The notes under the pieces: generated by a model
Database searches by the model: none
What the model was told of the DNA's origin: nothing
What the model saw: the letters and a program-made list of their open reading frames with translations, nothing else
Part shown: positions 11,930 to 23,683 of the stretch, one piece after another
How positions within the stretch are numbered: position 1 is the first letter of the stretch
How the letters are laid out: the number at the start of each line of letters is the position of its first letter
Made by a program: the position numbers and the translations under genes
DNA from: Neurospora tetrasperma FGSC 2508
Lineage: Eukaryota; Ascomycota; Sordariomycetes; Sordariales; Sordariaceae
Reading direction: 5' to 3'
Assembly (NCBI RefSeq): GCF_000213175.1
Contig: NW_009799102.1
Location: 721,239 to 785,238, forward strand
DNA length: 64,000 nucleotides

Positions 11930-14900
11930 CTAATCAAAAGCACCCGCCTCAACCTCAAACTGATAAGCCCCGACGTCCATATGGTCCGGCGTCACCTGCC
12001 CCACCCCATTCCCAACCACACTCCCCGGATGCGGGCCCACGGACCCAATCTGCTGCTGCTGCTGTGCCGCTGCTGCTGGATGCGGCGCCATCCCAAACTG
12101 CGCCGGATGATGGGCCGCCACAAACTGGCCAGGCGCTCCCCACGCCGCATGCGTCCCCGTCGCCGCTGGGTGGTGCGGTGGCGGCGGGAACATGGCGTAG
12201 CTGGTGTAAAAGTAGTTGGCGGCCGGACCCGCAGAAGCCACGGAGGGGTCTTCGGCTGTCATGGTGTACCCGTTCACGGCGGACATGGCCGCCGCCGCGT
12301 GGGGGGACACGGCCATGGGGCCGTTGCCGGTGAGGGGGGAGTGGGACATGAATTGCGGTTGGTGAGTGGTGGCCGGGGAGGGGTGGCCGTAGTGGCTGTG
12401 CGAGTGCGAGTGTGAGTGCGAGTGGAACGGGGACGTGGGGATACCGTGCTGCGCGTACGGGTTGATTTGCTGTTGTTGTTGTTGGGGGTTGTTGTTTCGG
12501 GTACCGGTCCCGAGGGAGGTGGGGGCGGTGCCTGTGGTGGTGTTGCTCATCTGGTGCGAAGCGGCCGTGGCGGGCGCCGAGAGGTGCGTGGAGGAGCCGC
12601 CTACGATCGAGAGACGGTTGCGTCCGCCGGGCCCGTTGGAGAGCTCCGAGGACGAGGTTTCCGTCGAGAGGTGCCCGTGTAATGAAACATACGCTTTGAA
12701 GGTCTGTTGGACGACAGATTTGAGGCGCTCGCGGACAATGTCGGTTCCCGACGCAAAGTCAATGTCTTGAAGCTTGATTTTGTGGTCGAGGATGTCGAGA
12801 AAGAGTTTGGAGAAGGCGTCACCGTCTTTGGAGGGGGAGAAGGGGGTGATGCGCGGTTTGATGTCGTGCCCTGGCTGATGTCAGTGATCTCGATTTCGTG
12901 AGAAAAAAGTGAGGGAAAAGAAAGGCATACTCACAGGGCGTTTCGGGACGTTTGGCACCGGGAAAGAGCACGTCCCAGATCTCGAACCACTTCTCCAGCT
13001 TATGCGCCTCCTGGTTCTTCTTGCGGTTTTGCCGCTCGAGAGCCGCCCATTGGACTGCGTCGATGCCCTCCTTCTTAGACGCGTCCCCCAGTTCGCACGC
13101 GTCACTTTCTTTTTGGTGTTCTGATAAGTTGGCCAGGCAAGTTGCTCGATCTGTTCCCGGGAAGATCTTGTAGCAGCGGTTACATTGGACGGGTGAATGG
13201 ACCCGTTTCAGATGTTCCCTATATCACCGGCGGGTTAACTCAGAACACACACACACACATACACAGCGCTTGATGATAAGGGATAAGGTAAGTCTTCGGG
13301 ACGGGAACTCACTTTAACCGCTGGATACTCTTAAACCCCGGCCCCGTACACGCCCTGTACTTGTGTTTCTTTCCGTTTGCCGAGTTAGTTTGCTGAATCC
13401 CGTATTTTTCCGGATCCCGCTTGTGGAACGGACACGCCAGCATCGGTTGCGACTCCTCGTTGCCAGCCACGCCAGGGCCAGATCCCGTGTCGATGTTCTT
13501 TTCCTCTTCTTCATCGCCATCATCACCATCACCACCACCACCACCACCACCACCTCCACCTCCACCTCCGCCTCCGCCTCCTCCCCACTCACCACTTCCT
13601 CGTCCACCTCCTGCACCACCACCGCCACCACCAAACCCTCTTCCTTCCCTACCTCCCCCGTCCGAGTTAGACCGCCGCCTTCTCTTCCGCGAGTTACCAT
13701 TCCCGTTAGCCCCAGATCCGCCCCCAGGTGGTGAAGAATCCGTATAAGAAGATTTCCCACCCCTCGACGCATCCGAATTGCCCCTCTCTCTCAGATTATT
13801 CCCTCCACCACCATGAGCAGCACCGCTAGTAGTACCCGAGCCCGTATTGTTTCCAAACTGCCAACTCTCCACCTTATTCTTCACCGCCAGGTTATAATCC
13901 CGATGCAGGATCGGAATCAGATACGCAGCCAGCGGCAAATCCCCATTGACGGCTTCAATCACCGCCGACTCCAGATTACCGTTTTGTCCTGACCAGTCGT
14001 TGTCGTCTTCCTCTTCTTCGTCATCTTCTTCCTCTTCCTCTTCCTCGGAGAAGTTATCATCAAGGTAATCGCCCATAATGTCCATGTCGTCTTCGTCGTC
14101 TTCTGACTCGCCACTGTCGGCGTCATCGTCGTCGTCATCATCGGACATCATGTCTTTTGCCTCTGCTGAGCGGGCATGAGGCCCATGCCCGTGGCCGTGA
14201 CCGCCGCCGCTGCCGCTACCGGGAGCCGAAGAGTCGACGGCGAACAGGGCGTTCCGTAAGCTACTGGGGCGTGAAGGCGAGCGGGTTCCTGACGTGCTGT
14301 TGCTGCTACTGTTGCTGCTGCTGCTTCCGCCGCCGCCGGGGCCACCGCCACCGCCGTTGATGCCGTTAGGTGCATTATACCGGCCCTTTTTGGCGGGACG
14401 ACGGCCGCCGGTGACGGTGAAGCGGCTGACGGGGGTGGTGTTGGTGATGGGGGATCTTGATGATAAGGTTCTGTACGTAGTAGTAATCTCATTAACACAT
14501 GCACAAACTTTATATCTACTAGACCTAGACTTGCTGTGCCATGATCCTTTTTTTAGAAAGAAAAAACAAAGGAACTTGACTTACTCATCATTCCACTTAT
14601 TCCCCATGCCCATGCCCACTCTCTCACTCTCACTCGGCTCCAAATCGCCCTCGGGGAAATTGCACTCGGTAGCCGTACTAGGCGGATTCGAAGTCACCCA
14701 GCTGCTGATGGACGCAGCGTAGCAATTGGAACCCAGGTCCGAATGCGTGCCCGGTGAAGGCGAGCGGGAGCTGGCGGATGTGGCCGCCGAGACCATGCTG
14801 CTGCCGCCGCTGCTTTTGCGGGCAGACCAGGCTGCTTCACTGTGACTGTGGTGGTGGTGGCTGTTCATGGGGGTGTGGTGTTCGGGCTTGACTAAGGAGG

Positions 14901-15198
14901 CTAGATTGGGGTGGTGGTGGTGATGAGGTTGGGAGTGCTGGTGCTGGTGCTGATGCTGGTGTTGGTGTTGGTGTTGATAGGTGGGCTGGGGGGAATGCCA
15001 TTTTGGTTGAGGTGCTGTTAGATGTTGCTGTGTTTGTTGTTGTGGTTGTTGTTGTTGCCTTCCGTGACTGACGCCGTCTCCTAGGGTGGTCGCTGAGAGC
15101 GGCCCTGTGTGATGTCGAGACATTGTTTGAGATGGGCTTATTGATAGGTATTGTTGGCAATGATAATGACGATATGCAGTGTATAGGAGGTCTGTCAA
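11930..15198 (-). CDS. C2H2-like zinc-binding regulator with extreme low-complexity regions
   Basis: Exons 15198-14585, 14470-13313, 13218-12935 and 12870-11930 join in frame to 998 residues; all junctions are GT..AG. The conserved core lies around residues 545-690: ACPFHKRDP, then YRACTGPGFKSIQRLKEHLKRVHSP, then QCNRCYKIFP and a later Cys/His set (CLANLSEH, DAC). This resembles the fungal C2H2-related block 'CPF..DP..Y...C.GPGF..I.RLKEHL.R.H...QC.RC'. A following stretch (KWFEIWDVLFPGAKRP) is also typical of that family. The rest is low complexity: an HQ repeat, a DE-rich block, a run of about 18 Gly near 13530-13590, an HS repeat, and Gln runs near the C-terminus. A nuclear regulatory role is inferred; targets are unknown. 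A second in-frame Met 25 codons downstream could be the true start. Confidence 0.82.
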
Positions 15199-18100
15199 AG
15201 AGAGAGGTAGGTAGATAAGGTATAGATAAATAGATAGGTATGAGGGGATGATGGTGGTTGCCAGTGATGCCTCTCACTACAGTATGTTCTTCAGATTGCT
15301 TGAGATCGATCGAGGATGAGATCAAGTTATGTGGCAAAAGTGGTTTGTAAGAGGTGAAAGAAAGAATAAGTTTGGGAAGAAAAAAAGGATTTCCTTCCCC
15401 TCGGTCACGAAAAAAGATGTAAGTAGGGGGACCAGAACAACGATCGGGGGCATAGCCCTCCCTCCCTTTTTGATGACCAGATATGGATCAGACCACGAGC
15501 CCTACCTGTGTCAACCTGGGCCGTGTCCGCCGGTCCGTTGGCCGGGGCCCTGTCAGTGTGTGTTGGATTGGATCATGCTGCCGCCCCAATCCCCGCGGAC
15601 GCGGACGCGGGACTAGGAAGGGAAAGCCGCCGCCCATTCTGTGTTGTGTTGTGTTGTGTGTGCTGTGTGCTGATGTGGAATCACCAGAAACAACAACAAC
15701 AGCAGATGCTGGGTGTGTGTTTTCCGCAAGTTTCCAGGTGCTCCATAGCGTCAAAGGCGCTGGCGATGATGGCCTAAAGTGCGCGCTGACGCATTTGCGA
15801 TGGTGGGCAGATTATGGATGGATGGATGGATGCCCATTGGATTGTGACCCGAAATGGCCTCGAGTTACTTTTTTGTTTTCTGCCATCCAATGTTGCAACA
15901 AGTTAACTTGAAAGAGACACACAGTTCCATGGCTTGGAAAAGCAGAAAAGAACAGGGCACTATGCCGTCTCTTCCCTGTCCGGTTCCTGCAGCGGCCATT
16001 GGATCGATGGATGGTGCATAATACCACTGTAATACAACGCCACGTCGCCCTCTGAACCCTGAAAGGCGAACCCAAGCTGTTTTAGGTAGACCAGCCTTCA
16101 GGTTCCAGCTTCCATCTCGGGGGGCTCAAGAGGCCCGCCAACGAGACGTCCGTCCTGGCATTGCGCTACAGGGGGTTGGCTTTTTAGTGTTGTTGGGCGG
16201 TGGACATTGATGGACGTCAACATCACCTACAAGGGAACCCAAGGGGGACAAGAGCCGCGCGCACTTGCGATGGACTTTTGTCATCTCAGACAACGCTTGT
16301 GGGGAGATGACGATGGGGAAGAAAATGTGGGTGAAAAAAGAGACAAGGGAAGTGTTTGTTTTTCCTGTCATCTTTTTTTTAATGGAGACCGGACTGGATG
16401 GTGAGAAAGGAAACAGGAACACAACGAACAAACATATCGTGACGGAACTCGCTCTTTATTTCCATGTCCACAAGCGAGACCTTTTGTACGCGTGCAAGGG
16501 TGCCTCCAACATATGTAAATCCTACCCCTACTCCCGTCCCTCTTAGGCATTTGGGCTATTTGGGGGCGCATCACAGTGAGCAGCCAGTTCTCGGAGAATA
16601 AAAGGGGGCGCGAGAGGGAGACCGGGGAAGCGTCAGGTTGACCGTCCGGTAGTGCAAAATAAATTGTACTGTTGATATGATGCAGACCAATATCGTTAAT
16701 TCCGGCCGGGTAAGCGAAACATGACAAGCAGTCCAGCAGCAGGCAAGGCGAGCCGATTCGTGCTCCATTTTGTAGTAGGTATTCGACGCAAATGCGTTGC
16801 GTCAATGTTGGGGCTTTACCGTATGTTTGTTTGTAAACAGGGCCAGCCTACCAGAGCTCAGGGGTGAACGGACGACGGTCCGGTCCGGGGCTGGGGCACC
16901 GGGGACAGCATGCCAACAACAAGGTGGATGGGCCTCCATGCTCCACCAACCGAACGTTGTCGACTTAATGCCGGCATGAAGCCATGGTGCCAGCCCAACC
17001 TTCTGGACAACCTCGACCATTTCTAGTGTACTTGCTGTTGATCAGGCTTGTGGTGGTGTGACCTGTCAAGGCGAGAATACGAGGGGGGACACACGTCTAT
17101 CGTTCCGCTGGTGTTCATCGGGACTGCCACCCACCTACCCACCCACATCATGTGTTCCCGATCTTGGGAGGTGGGATGCTGTTACTACCCACGAAAACAG
17201 TCCATCTCGCATCACATCAGATGCGCAACTGAGAGTTTGATACCGCCGACCTGCGGCTCGGGCTGGTCGCAGAGAGGGCCGTAAGGGATCCACGTGGCTG
17301 GGTGACATGTCCCGGGTCCAGCGCCGACCTGCCACCGAGGGACTCAGACAAAGCCGAGCTGAGGACGTCGCCAGTGCCCCCCCCTGGATCGAGTTACTGC
17401 AGTAACATGCGGCTCATGTCGTCTGCAGCCCCCCTGTCCTTTCCAAGTAACCAATGGGGTGAGAGGTCGGAGCTCTTCTTTTGACGACATGTCATGCCGG
17501 GTGAATATGTCCGCCCCGAGCCACCAACTGCCGATGCGGTGTCTAGCTGTCCATTCTCGTTTTGGACTGAGCGATGGGTGCGATCCTTCTTACGAATGGA
17601 CTCGCTAATGGTTTTCTCTAGATTTGTCCTTACCAGGCAAGCTGTCACAGATTGGTGGTGTGATTTATGCTGGATGTTGACGGAAAAGAACCCGGAGCAG
17701 AGGGAGGGGGTAAAGCCGAGCGTCGACAGGCTCATAGTATGGTAATATCTCTGATTAGAACATTTCCAGGACGACCAATGGTTAAAGAGGTTGTTTGTCT
17801 AGTTTGTTTCCCATCAAGGGGCGGAATAAGTCGAGGATATGCCATCTTTGTTGACTGATGGCCTTGAGGGAGGGGGCCGGATCATGAATGTTGGTTTGCC
17901 AAGACAAAGCAGGGTTAGGGGTGGCTATGTGACGGTGAGTTTCCCAACAAGATGCGCCATCAGTCAAACCCGGACATGGCCTTTTAAAACTAGGTACCTC
18001 TAGCTTGTAAACCATGTTGGAGCTACGAGTGTCCATCTCAGGGCTGACAACAAGAAAATATTTATTGCCAAACGAAATGGCATCAAATCGGTTTGTTCAA

Positions 18101-19788
18101 GGTGAAATCATGGGGCCGTATGCTTGACTGAAACTTGGACTTCCTGGCTGAAGGATGGCTATTTCCTCCCGAAAGATATGACCCAAGGAACACCAAAGCC
18201 TTTTGATTGCAGGAAACTCAATGGGTACCAGACAAGTGAGATAGAGGCGAGAGATGGGCGGTAACTGCCGGTCGGGACGTCGTCTTCCGTTCCTCAAGTC
18301 GCGTACTTTATTGGAATGTCGACTTGACGATTGTCCAAATACCTACTGAAACCGAGACGATGCCATGAGGAGAGCTGGGACTGGAAAAAGTCATGTTAAA
18401 TAAGGTTGTATAGTAAAAGGACAACAGGGGTAAAGGGGCAGGGCCGTTCCGGGGCGAGGCACGTGCCAGGAACAGTGAGCTAGAGGACCCCGCCGCTGCC
18501 TTTTTTGCGCAAGGCTAAATTGCTAGCACTAACTGAAAAGTACAAGAATAAAAGGACTGTGCTTGGCGCTATCAAGACTCGAGACAAGTGACGTCGAGAG
18601 GCGAAGTGTACATCTAGCGGGTGCCAACAAAATCTAGCTGACTGATTAGTAGGTAATTTACATATGAGAAATCAAAGACACCAAGATGTAGACTGTACAG
18701 TTCTTCATCTGTATATTCTCTCCCATCTCGACAGCTTCGTTGTAAAGGGACACTCAACATGTCTGGACAATGGTCTTGATGCCAAGAGTGGTGGCCAATG
18801 CGTACCTACCTACAAGTAGGTACTCAAACAACACTGTCCTTCTAAAAAGATCGGCAAGCTCACCCACCGGCGTCATCATTCGGTGGGTGTCTGGGGCCCC
18901 ACATTTGCAGCAACATCAAGCTACACTAGTAATGTTCCTGGCTACGCTTAGGTGCCGTGCTTGCTTAGGCCAAGGCCTATCTTCAGCGGTCATTCGCTAG
19001 AAACAGACCTGGAAAGCTGCGACATTGAACCTTCTTGATCTTCAATCCGGTCCTGTCATTCGCGCACCTGGATGGAACTTGCAATTTCCGCTTATCGCTC
19101 GCTCGCAATCATCTCTTTCTCGCTCCCTTCGTTGGCTCACAATCTTCCAACTTTTCCATTCTTCTTTCGTCGAGGAACCTCGACAACCCCTCCGGATCCC
19201 TAACAGTCTGTCGCCATTCACGCCTCTTCCAAGACCGACACGCGCCATCAAGTAGCTGGCTGGCTCTGGATATCTAATCTTCTGCTTGTCCCTCTTTTTT
19301 GGATACCCATTCGCTATTCATCGCGCGTTGCTCACCACACACGGCACTCGGGCGGATGACGGCTTCGCAATCACACCTCATCTCGGTCCTCGCCATCCCG
19401 AATAACGATTCCCCTTACATTAGCGCGACCCCGCCTATCGGCTGACGACATCATCATCAGACGACGACAAAAACAACGACGACGACAAAAACAACGACGA
19501 CGACGACAACGGTCTCTCTCTCTCTCGTCTCTTCCACCCCGACCACCACAACACCGAACCAAGTTTACTTCTCCCACAGTTGACATTGAGCCACCATTAA
19601 TTGCTCCCGATCCTTCCGCGGGACAACGCTCCCTTGGGGGTATTCGATGCCATCTCCCTAACCACGTTGATCCTCGCTAGACTTCGCCTGTCACATAACC
19701 TCGCCGCACGAGCTCCTATCACATACACACACACACATATATATATATATACCTTCAAGGTACCCGCGAGTAGTAGCAGTCGAGATAG
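15199..19788. other. Long intergenic region between divergent genes
   Basis: 4.6 kb separating two divergently transcribed genes, so it should hold both promoters and perhaps long 5' leaders or non-coding RNAs. Open frames are short and overlap on both strands with no family signal. An inverted GTACCTAC/GTAGGTAC pair sits near 18803-18824. The DNA just before 19789 is pyrimidine- and CA-rich, as in Neurospora leaders. Confidence 0.55.
19725..19751. repeat. (CA)n(TA)n microsatellite in 5' leader
   Basis: An alternating purine-pyrimidine tract: about seven AC/CA units followed by about seven AT units, ending 37 nt before the ATG at 19789. It probably lies in the 5' UTR or core promoter. Confidence 0.9.
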
Positions 19789-22700
19789 ATGGCCCCGACA
19801 ATGTTATCACGACTACACCTCCGACGACCACCTTCCACGCCGTCATCTCCCGTGCCCGGCCAAGCGAGCTCCTTGGACCTGGATACAGCATCCCAGCCTC
19901 CGACAGCTCCCGATGGCCGACCACAGCCAACCAGATCAGCTAGCTCCTCCCACCTTCCATCCACCCTCTCGACAACCCCAAAACCGATACCGAATATCAG
20001 CGACAATGGAGGCATCAGTGCAGCAGCTTCAGTTAGTGGAATGCCTCTACAGATGTATCAGTCTGCCGGAAGTTCGGCCTCCAGCCAACCTTCGGAAAGT
20101 CACAAGTCGAGAACAAGGCAGGCCCCGCCGCCCATCGACACTACCGCCGCTACTCGGGCGTCCTTGGCTACGAGACTGAGTAAGATCTCGTCCTTCGTGA
20201 CCCCAACCGACCTCAATAGCAGTGGCCCTTTCGGCAAACGTCCGACGGGGAAGCGCATGGCTAGCGAGCCAGCCACCAAAGCCATCACCACCCCGGAATC
20301 CGCAAAATCCAAAAAGTCTTTGCCTTTCCTCAAGAAACACTCGGTATCCAATTTGTGGATGAGGAGGAAGACTGCGCAAAACCCACCAGATCTGCCACCT
20401 CTGTCCTCCTCGGCTGAGCCCACCTATGACCCACGTATCCGGGGCACAAAGGTCCACGACTTCAGTGCTCCTAGACCCAAACGGACGACGTCGCAGAAGG
20501 AGGCTGCTGTCAGTCCTGTTAAGGAGTCTCCAAGTAACGATGCTACGTCAAACTCACATGCAGCGGAAGCGAGTACAGGTAGCACATTCGCGGGCACTTC
20601 ACAAATTCTGACTCCTGGTCTCGATGACGTTCCCTTTTTCCCTTCATCGGGGGTGCAGGTGACCAGGGGCAACAGTGATGCGAGATCAATACCAGTAGAT
20701 AGCTTACCATCACCGTCTCTTGCCAACTCTTCGCCGCTTGAACAGGATGCGCGGCCGTCAGTACAGCTCAGGGATGATCCCGTTCCCGCCCAGGATCCTT
20801 CGTCATCGGTGGCATCTCAGGACACTTTGACTGTGACCAGACCCGGCCCCAACGCCAACGCTTCAGTCCGAACCGCGACATCACGCAACGTATCCAAGCG
20901 ATCTATTCGAGACTCTGCCTTGTTCGGCCTTCCGAAACACATGAAGAGCACATCGTCTCGGTTCAGTTTCGACATGATGGGCTCAGCCGATGAGGAGAAG
21001 GCGTTGGAAGAACGACATCGACAGCGTCAGCGAGAGAAGGGGGGCGGCGCCGCAAGTGCGCTGAGGCAAGAACACGATTCCAGATTTGATGACCTGGAAG
21101 AGGAAGATTTCGACTATGACGCCATGATGGACGACGACGGCCTGGAAGAGCCGATCCCCGGTGTTAATGCGGATTACGAGGATGACTACATGGAGGAGCC
21201 AATTCCGGGGGCTAACGCGGACTACGATGATCTAGAGGAGCCGATTCCGGGCGTCAATGCTGGTTATGAAGAGCTTTCTGGGGAAAGTCAAGGCAACGAG
21301 CATGATACGGATTCAGACCCAGACAATGATCAAGAGAACTTTGCTGGGTTTGAGTTTCAACGATCAAACAAAGGCTCCGGCCCCATCACCCCCCGTAGCC
21401 CTCTCATCGCTTCAACGCCCAGCAATGAGACCGACCAGCCCGTCGCTTCATCCGTAACGGAGAACAGTACTCCCGATTTACCAAAATGGGCCACGATACC
21501 TGACCAGGCTGCTCCCACACCAGCTATTCCAGTGCCACAGCAGTCATCAAGCCCCGAAACTGCTCATGCACGAATCACTGCAGAGCCTGTTCCTATCGGA
21601 CTGCCACCGACCAACCCCACCCGCAGAGAGGATGATGGCGACATCTACTTTGACAACGGCTTGGCAGATGAACTAGACTTTCAGGGCGATGGTACCCATT
21701 TTGACGAATCCCTCTTTGATCTCGACGACACCGATCAATATGGCCGCCCTATCCCGGGTGCTTTTGCTCGGGCTGCTGAGCAGGCGCGGGCTCGGCAGCT
21801 GGCCCAACTCGCCGAGGCCAATGCCGCAGCTGCCCCTGGTGTTGACCCAGCGCAGTCGACGGCTTCTGGCTCCATGAATGCCCTTGCGACTGGAGAAGAC
21901 GCTTCTTCCACCCAGCTCCCTCAGATGCCTACCCAAGCCATGCAGCAACAAATGTCGATATCTGGCCTTGATCTGGCATACCAGGCGGCCCTGGCCGAAG
22001 CGGCACAAAGAGCAGCAGAATCTGGCAAGTTCCAGAGAAGTTCGTCACCTGACATACCCGAAGAGCCTACTGTCATGTCACCCACCGATTCGGCCCAGTC
22101 GCACGACTTCGTACAACGAAACGAACTGGACGACTACGAAAACGATGATGATTGCTTTGGCGACGGCTTAGACGATTACGACTTTGACGATGAGGCCATC
22201 ATTGCTGAAGCGAACGCTAGTGCACTAGCGAACGACTCTGATGGTTGGTACGGTCAAGAATTCGGCTTCTACTCTGCTCCCTTGGCCCAATCAGGCCATG
22301 GTTACGGCAGTTCATCCTCTAGTCGCAATCCCCCGGACTCAGAGGACCCCTTCCAGTATTCTTATGGTGGCTACTTCGGCCCTGTAGGCGAGGGCGTTTT
22401 CCGGTCCAAGAGTGGCCGTGTCGTATGTCGCGAACCTACTCTGACACCCATCACGGAAACGTCCGAGTACTCTAACCGTAACTCCATCATGAGTCTCAAC
22501 CTTCCGCCATCCATTGATGCTCGTAACTCGGCATCTCTGCAGAGTCCTACCCTCGCTCAACTGGCCCTCATGGACGATGACGAGTTTGATTCGATCAACA
22601 AGCTGCGCAGAAAAACGTGGGCAGGCTCTCAAGCTAGTCTTATGAACTCCCGGGAGGGAAGTCCCAGGGCAGAAAGGGCGTCGTATCTCATTGACTCGAC

Positions 22701-23199
22701 TGGTTCGCCGTTCGCTGCCACGGCTGGCGGCCATTTTGGGGCGGGCCTTGGTACATATGATCATACCAAGAGAAGTTCCTACTCGATGTTGAATCCTTCG
22801 CAGCCAGAAGGTGAGGGAAGATCGGTCAGTCCCACGCTTACGAACAAGATTCAAGCGGTGACCATGCCGATTAGTCCTGTTCCGGGGTTTGTCCCACCCA
22901 AAGACATGGGGCTTCCCCAGCAACAACCTTCGCTTCTCGGCCCGCCTGTCATGATGCCTACGTCAGCACCGCAACAGTTCGCGGTGGAAACAGGACTGAG
23001 AAGTGGACAAGGCTGTCCTCAAGTGGAGGAAAATGACGAAGCCTTGGGAGTGGTGCCGGGCAGTTCACAGAAGCCGCTTCAAGAAGTTGCTGGAGTCAAT
23101 GGCGGAATAACATATGATTCGTTGGGAAGAAGGACGTCATCTGTTGTTAAAGGTGTCGAACAACAGGAGCAAAAGAAGAAGGTGGTAGGATGGGCATAA
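19789..23199 (+). CDS. Large disordered acidic/Ser-Pro-rich conserved fungal protein
   Basis: One uninterrupted ORF of 1136 residues. The start follows a stop-rich leader and an AGATAGATGG context; a second Met lies four codons on. No catalytic domain is visible. The N-terminal third is Ser/Thr/Pro-rich with basic patches (KKSLPFLKKHSVSNLWMRRK). Residues about 385-480 hold SSRFSFDMMGSADEEKALEERHRQRQ, an acidic block DDLEEEDFDYDAMMDDDG, and three tandem copies of EEPIPG(V/A)NA(D/G)Y (DNA about 21146-21270). Further motifs are DIYFDNGLADELDF and DQYGRPIPGAFARA, an Ala/Gln-rich segment, a second acidic block DDYENDDDCFGDGLDDYDFDDEAIIAEANA, and YSYGGYFGPVGEGVFRSKSGRVVCREPTLTP near the C-terminus (each given here only as landmarks). 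These look like conserved short motifs in a disordered protein. Function is not recognised. Confidence 0.9.
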   Translation: MAPTMLSRLHLRRPPSTPSSPVPGQASSLDLDTASQPPTAPDGRPQPTRSASSSHLPSTLSTTPKPIPNISDNGGISAAASVSGMPLQMYQSAGSSASSQPSESHKSRTRQAPPPIDTTAATRASLATRLSKISSFVTPTDLNSSGPFGKRPTGKRMASEPATKAITTPESAKSKKSLPFLKKHSVSNLWMRRKTAQNPPDLPPLSSSAEPTYDPRIRGTKVHDFSAPRPKRTTSQKEAAVSPVKESPSNDATSNSHAAEASTGSTFAGTSQILTPGLDDVPFFPSSGVQVTRGNSDARSIPVDSLPSPSLANSSPLEQDARPSVQLRDDPVPAQDPSSSVASQDTLTVTRPGPNANASVRTATSRNVSKRSIRDSALFGLPKHMKSTSSRFSFDMMGSADEEKALEERHRQRQREKGGGAASALRQEHDSRFDDLEEEDFDYDAMMDDDGLEEPIPGVNADYEDDYMEEPIPGANADYDDLEEPIPGVNAGYEELSGESQGNEHDTDSDPDNDQENFAGFEFQRSNKGSGPITPRSPLIASTPSNETDQPVASSVTENSTPDLPKWATIPDQAAPTPAIPVPQQSSSPETAHARITAEPVPIGLPPTNPTRREDDGDIYFDNGLADELDFQGDGTHFDESLFDLDDTDQYGRPIPGAFARAAEQARARQLAQLAEANAAAAPGVDPAQSTASGSMNALATGEDASSTQLPQMPTQAMQQQMSISGLDLAYQAALAEAAQRAAESGKFQRSSSPDIPEEPTVMSPTDSAQSHDFVQRNELDDYENDDDCFGDGLDDYDFDDEAIIAEANASALANDSDGWYGQEFGFYSAPLAQSGHGYGSSSSSRNPPDSEDPFQYSYGGYFGPVGEGVFRSKSGRVVCREPTLTPITETSEYSNRNSIMSLNLPPSIDARNSASLQSPTLAQLALMDDDEFDSINKLRRKTWAGSQASLMNSREGSPRAERASYLIDSTGSPFAATAGGHFGAGLGTYDHTKRSSYSMLNPSQPEGEGRSVSPTLTNKIQAVTMPISPVPGFVPPKDMGLPQQQPSLLGPPVMMPTSAPQQFAVETGLRSGQGCPQVEENDEALGVVPGSSQKPLQEVAGVNGGITYDSLGRRTSSVVKGVEQQEQKKKVVGWA

Positions 23200-23683
23200 T
23201 TTGGATATGTCCTTGTTGTTGAGAAGTTGAATCATCTGCATATATACCTTACTACTTGTTGGATACCATAGGGGACATATTTCAATGTTAATGGCTTGTT
23301 GGATACAGTCCGTTTTTCTGTCATGCATTGTCCTCGCCGTTGCTCTGGTAGTGTCGGGAACAATGTTACATCAAACTCGGTCATAAATTGAATCATGAAG
23401 GCATCACAAACTTCTCACAAGGAACACAATAGGGCTTTGAACGAAACAGCAACATTCCATATTAACAGATCTAGCAAGGTATCGACCATCAACAACCAAC
23501 ATCCCATATTACAACAAGATTCCCCCCACTTATTCACCCAAAAACAGCAACAAATCCAAAACAAAAACAACAAGCTGAGTGCCGAGGACCCTAACAAAGT
23601 CGACCCACCCATTTACTTACCGTACCAGACAACTTACAGCACCACAACCACAGCCACAACCGGCCCCAAACGTCACCAACAAC
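23200..23683. other. Convergent 3' flank region
   Basis: 484 nt between the ends of two convergent genes. It is A/T- and AC-rich, with short CAACAACC-like runs near 23480-23640. It should hold both 3' UTRs. No gene seen. Confidence 0.6.

Noticed and set aside
11714-12415. 233-codon Arg-rich plus-strand frame
   Set aside because: Antisense to the last exon of the C2H2-like gene and made only of mirrored repeats.
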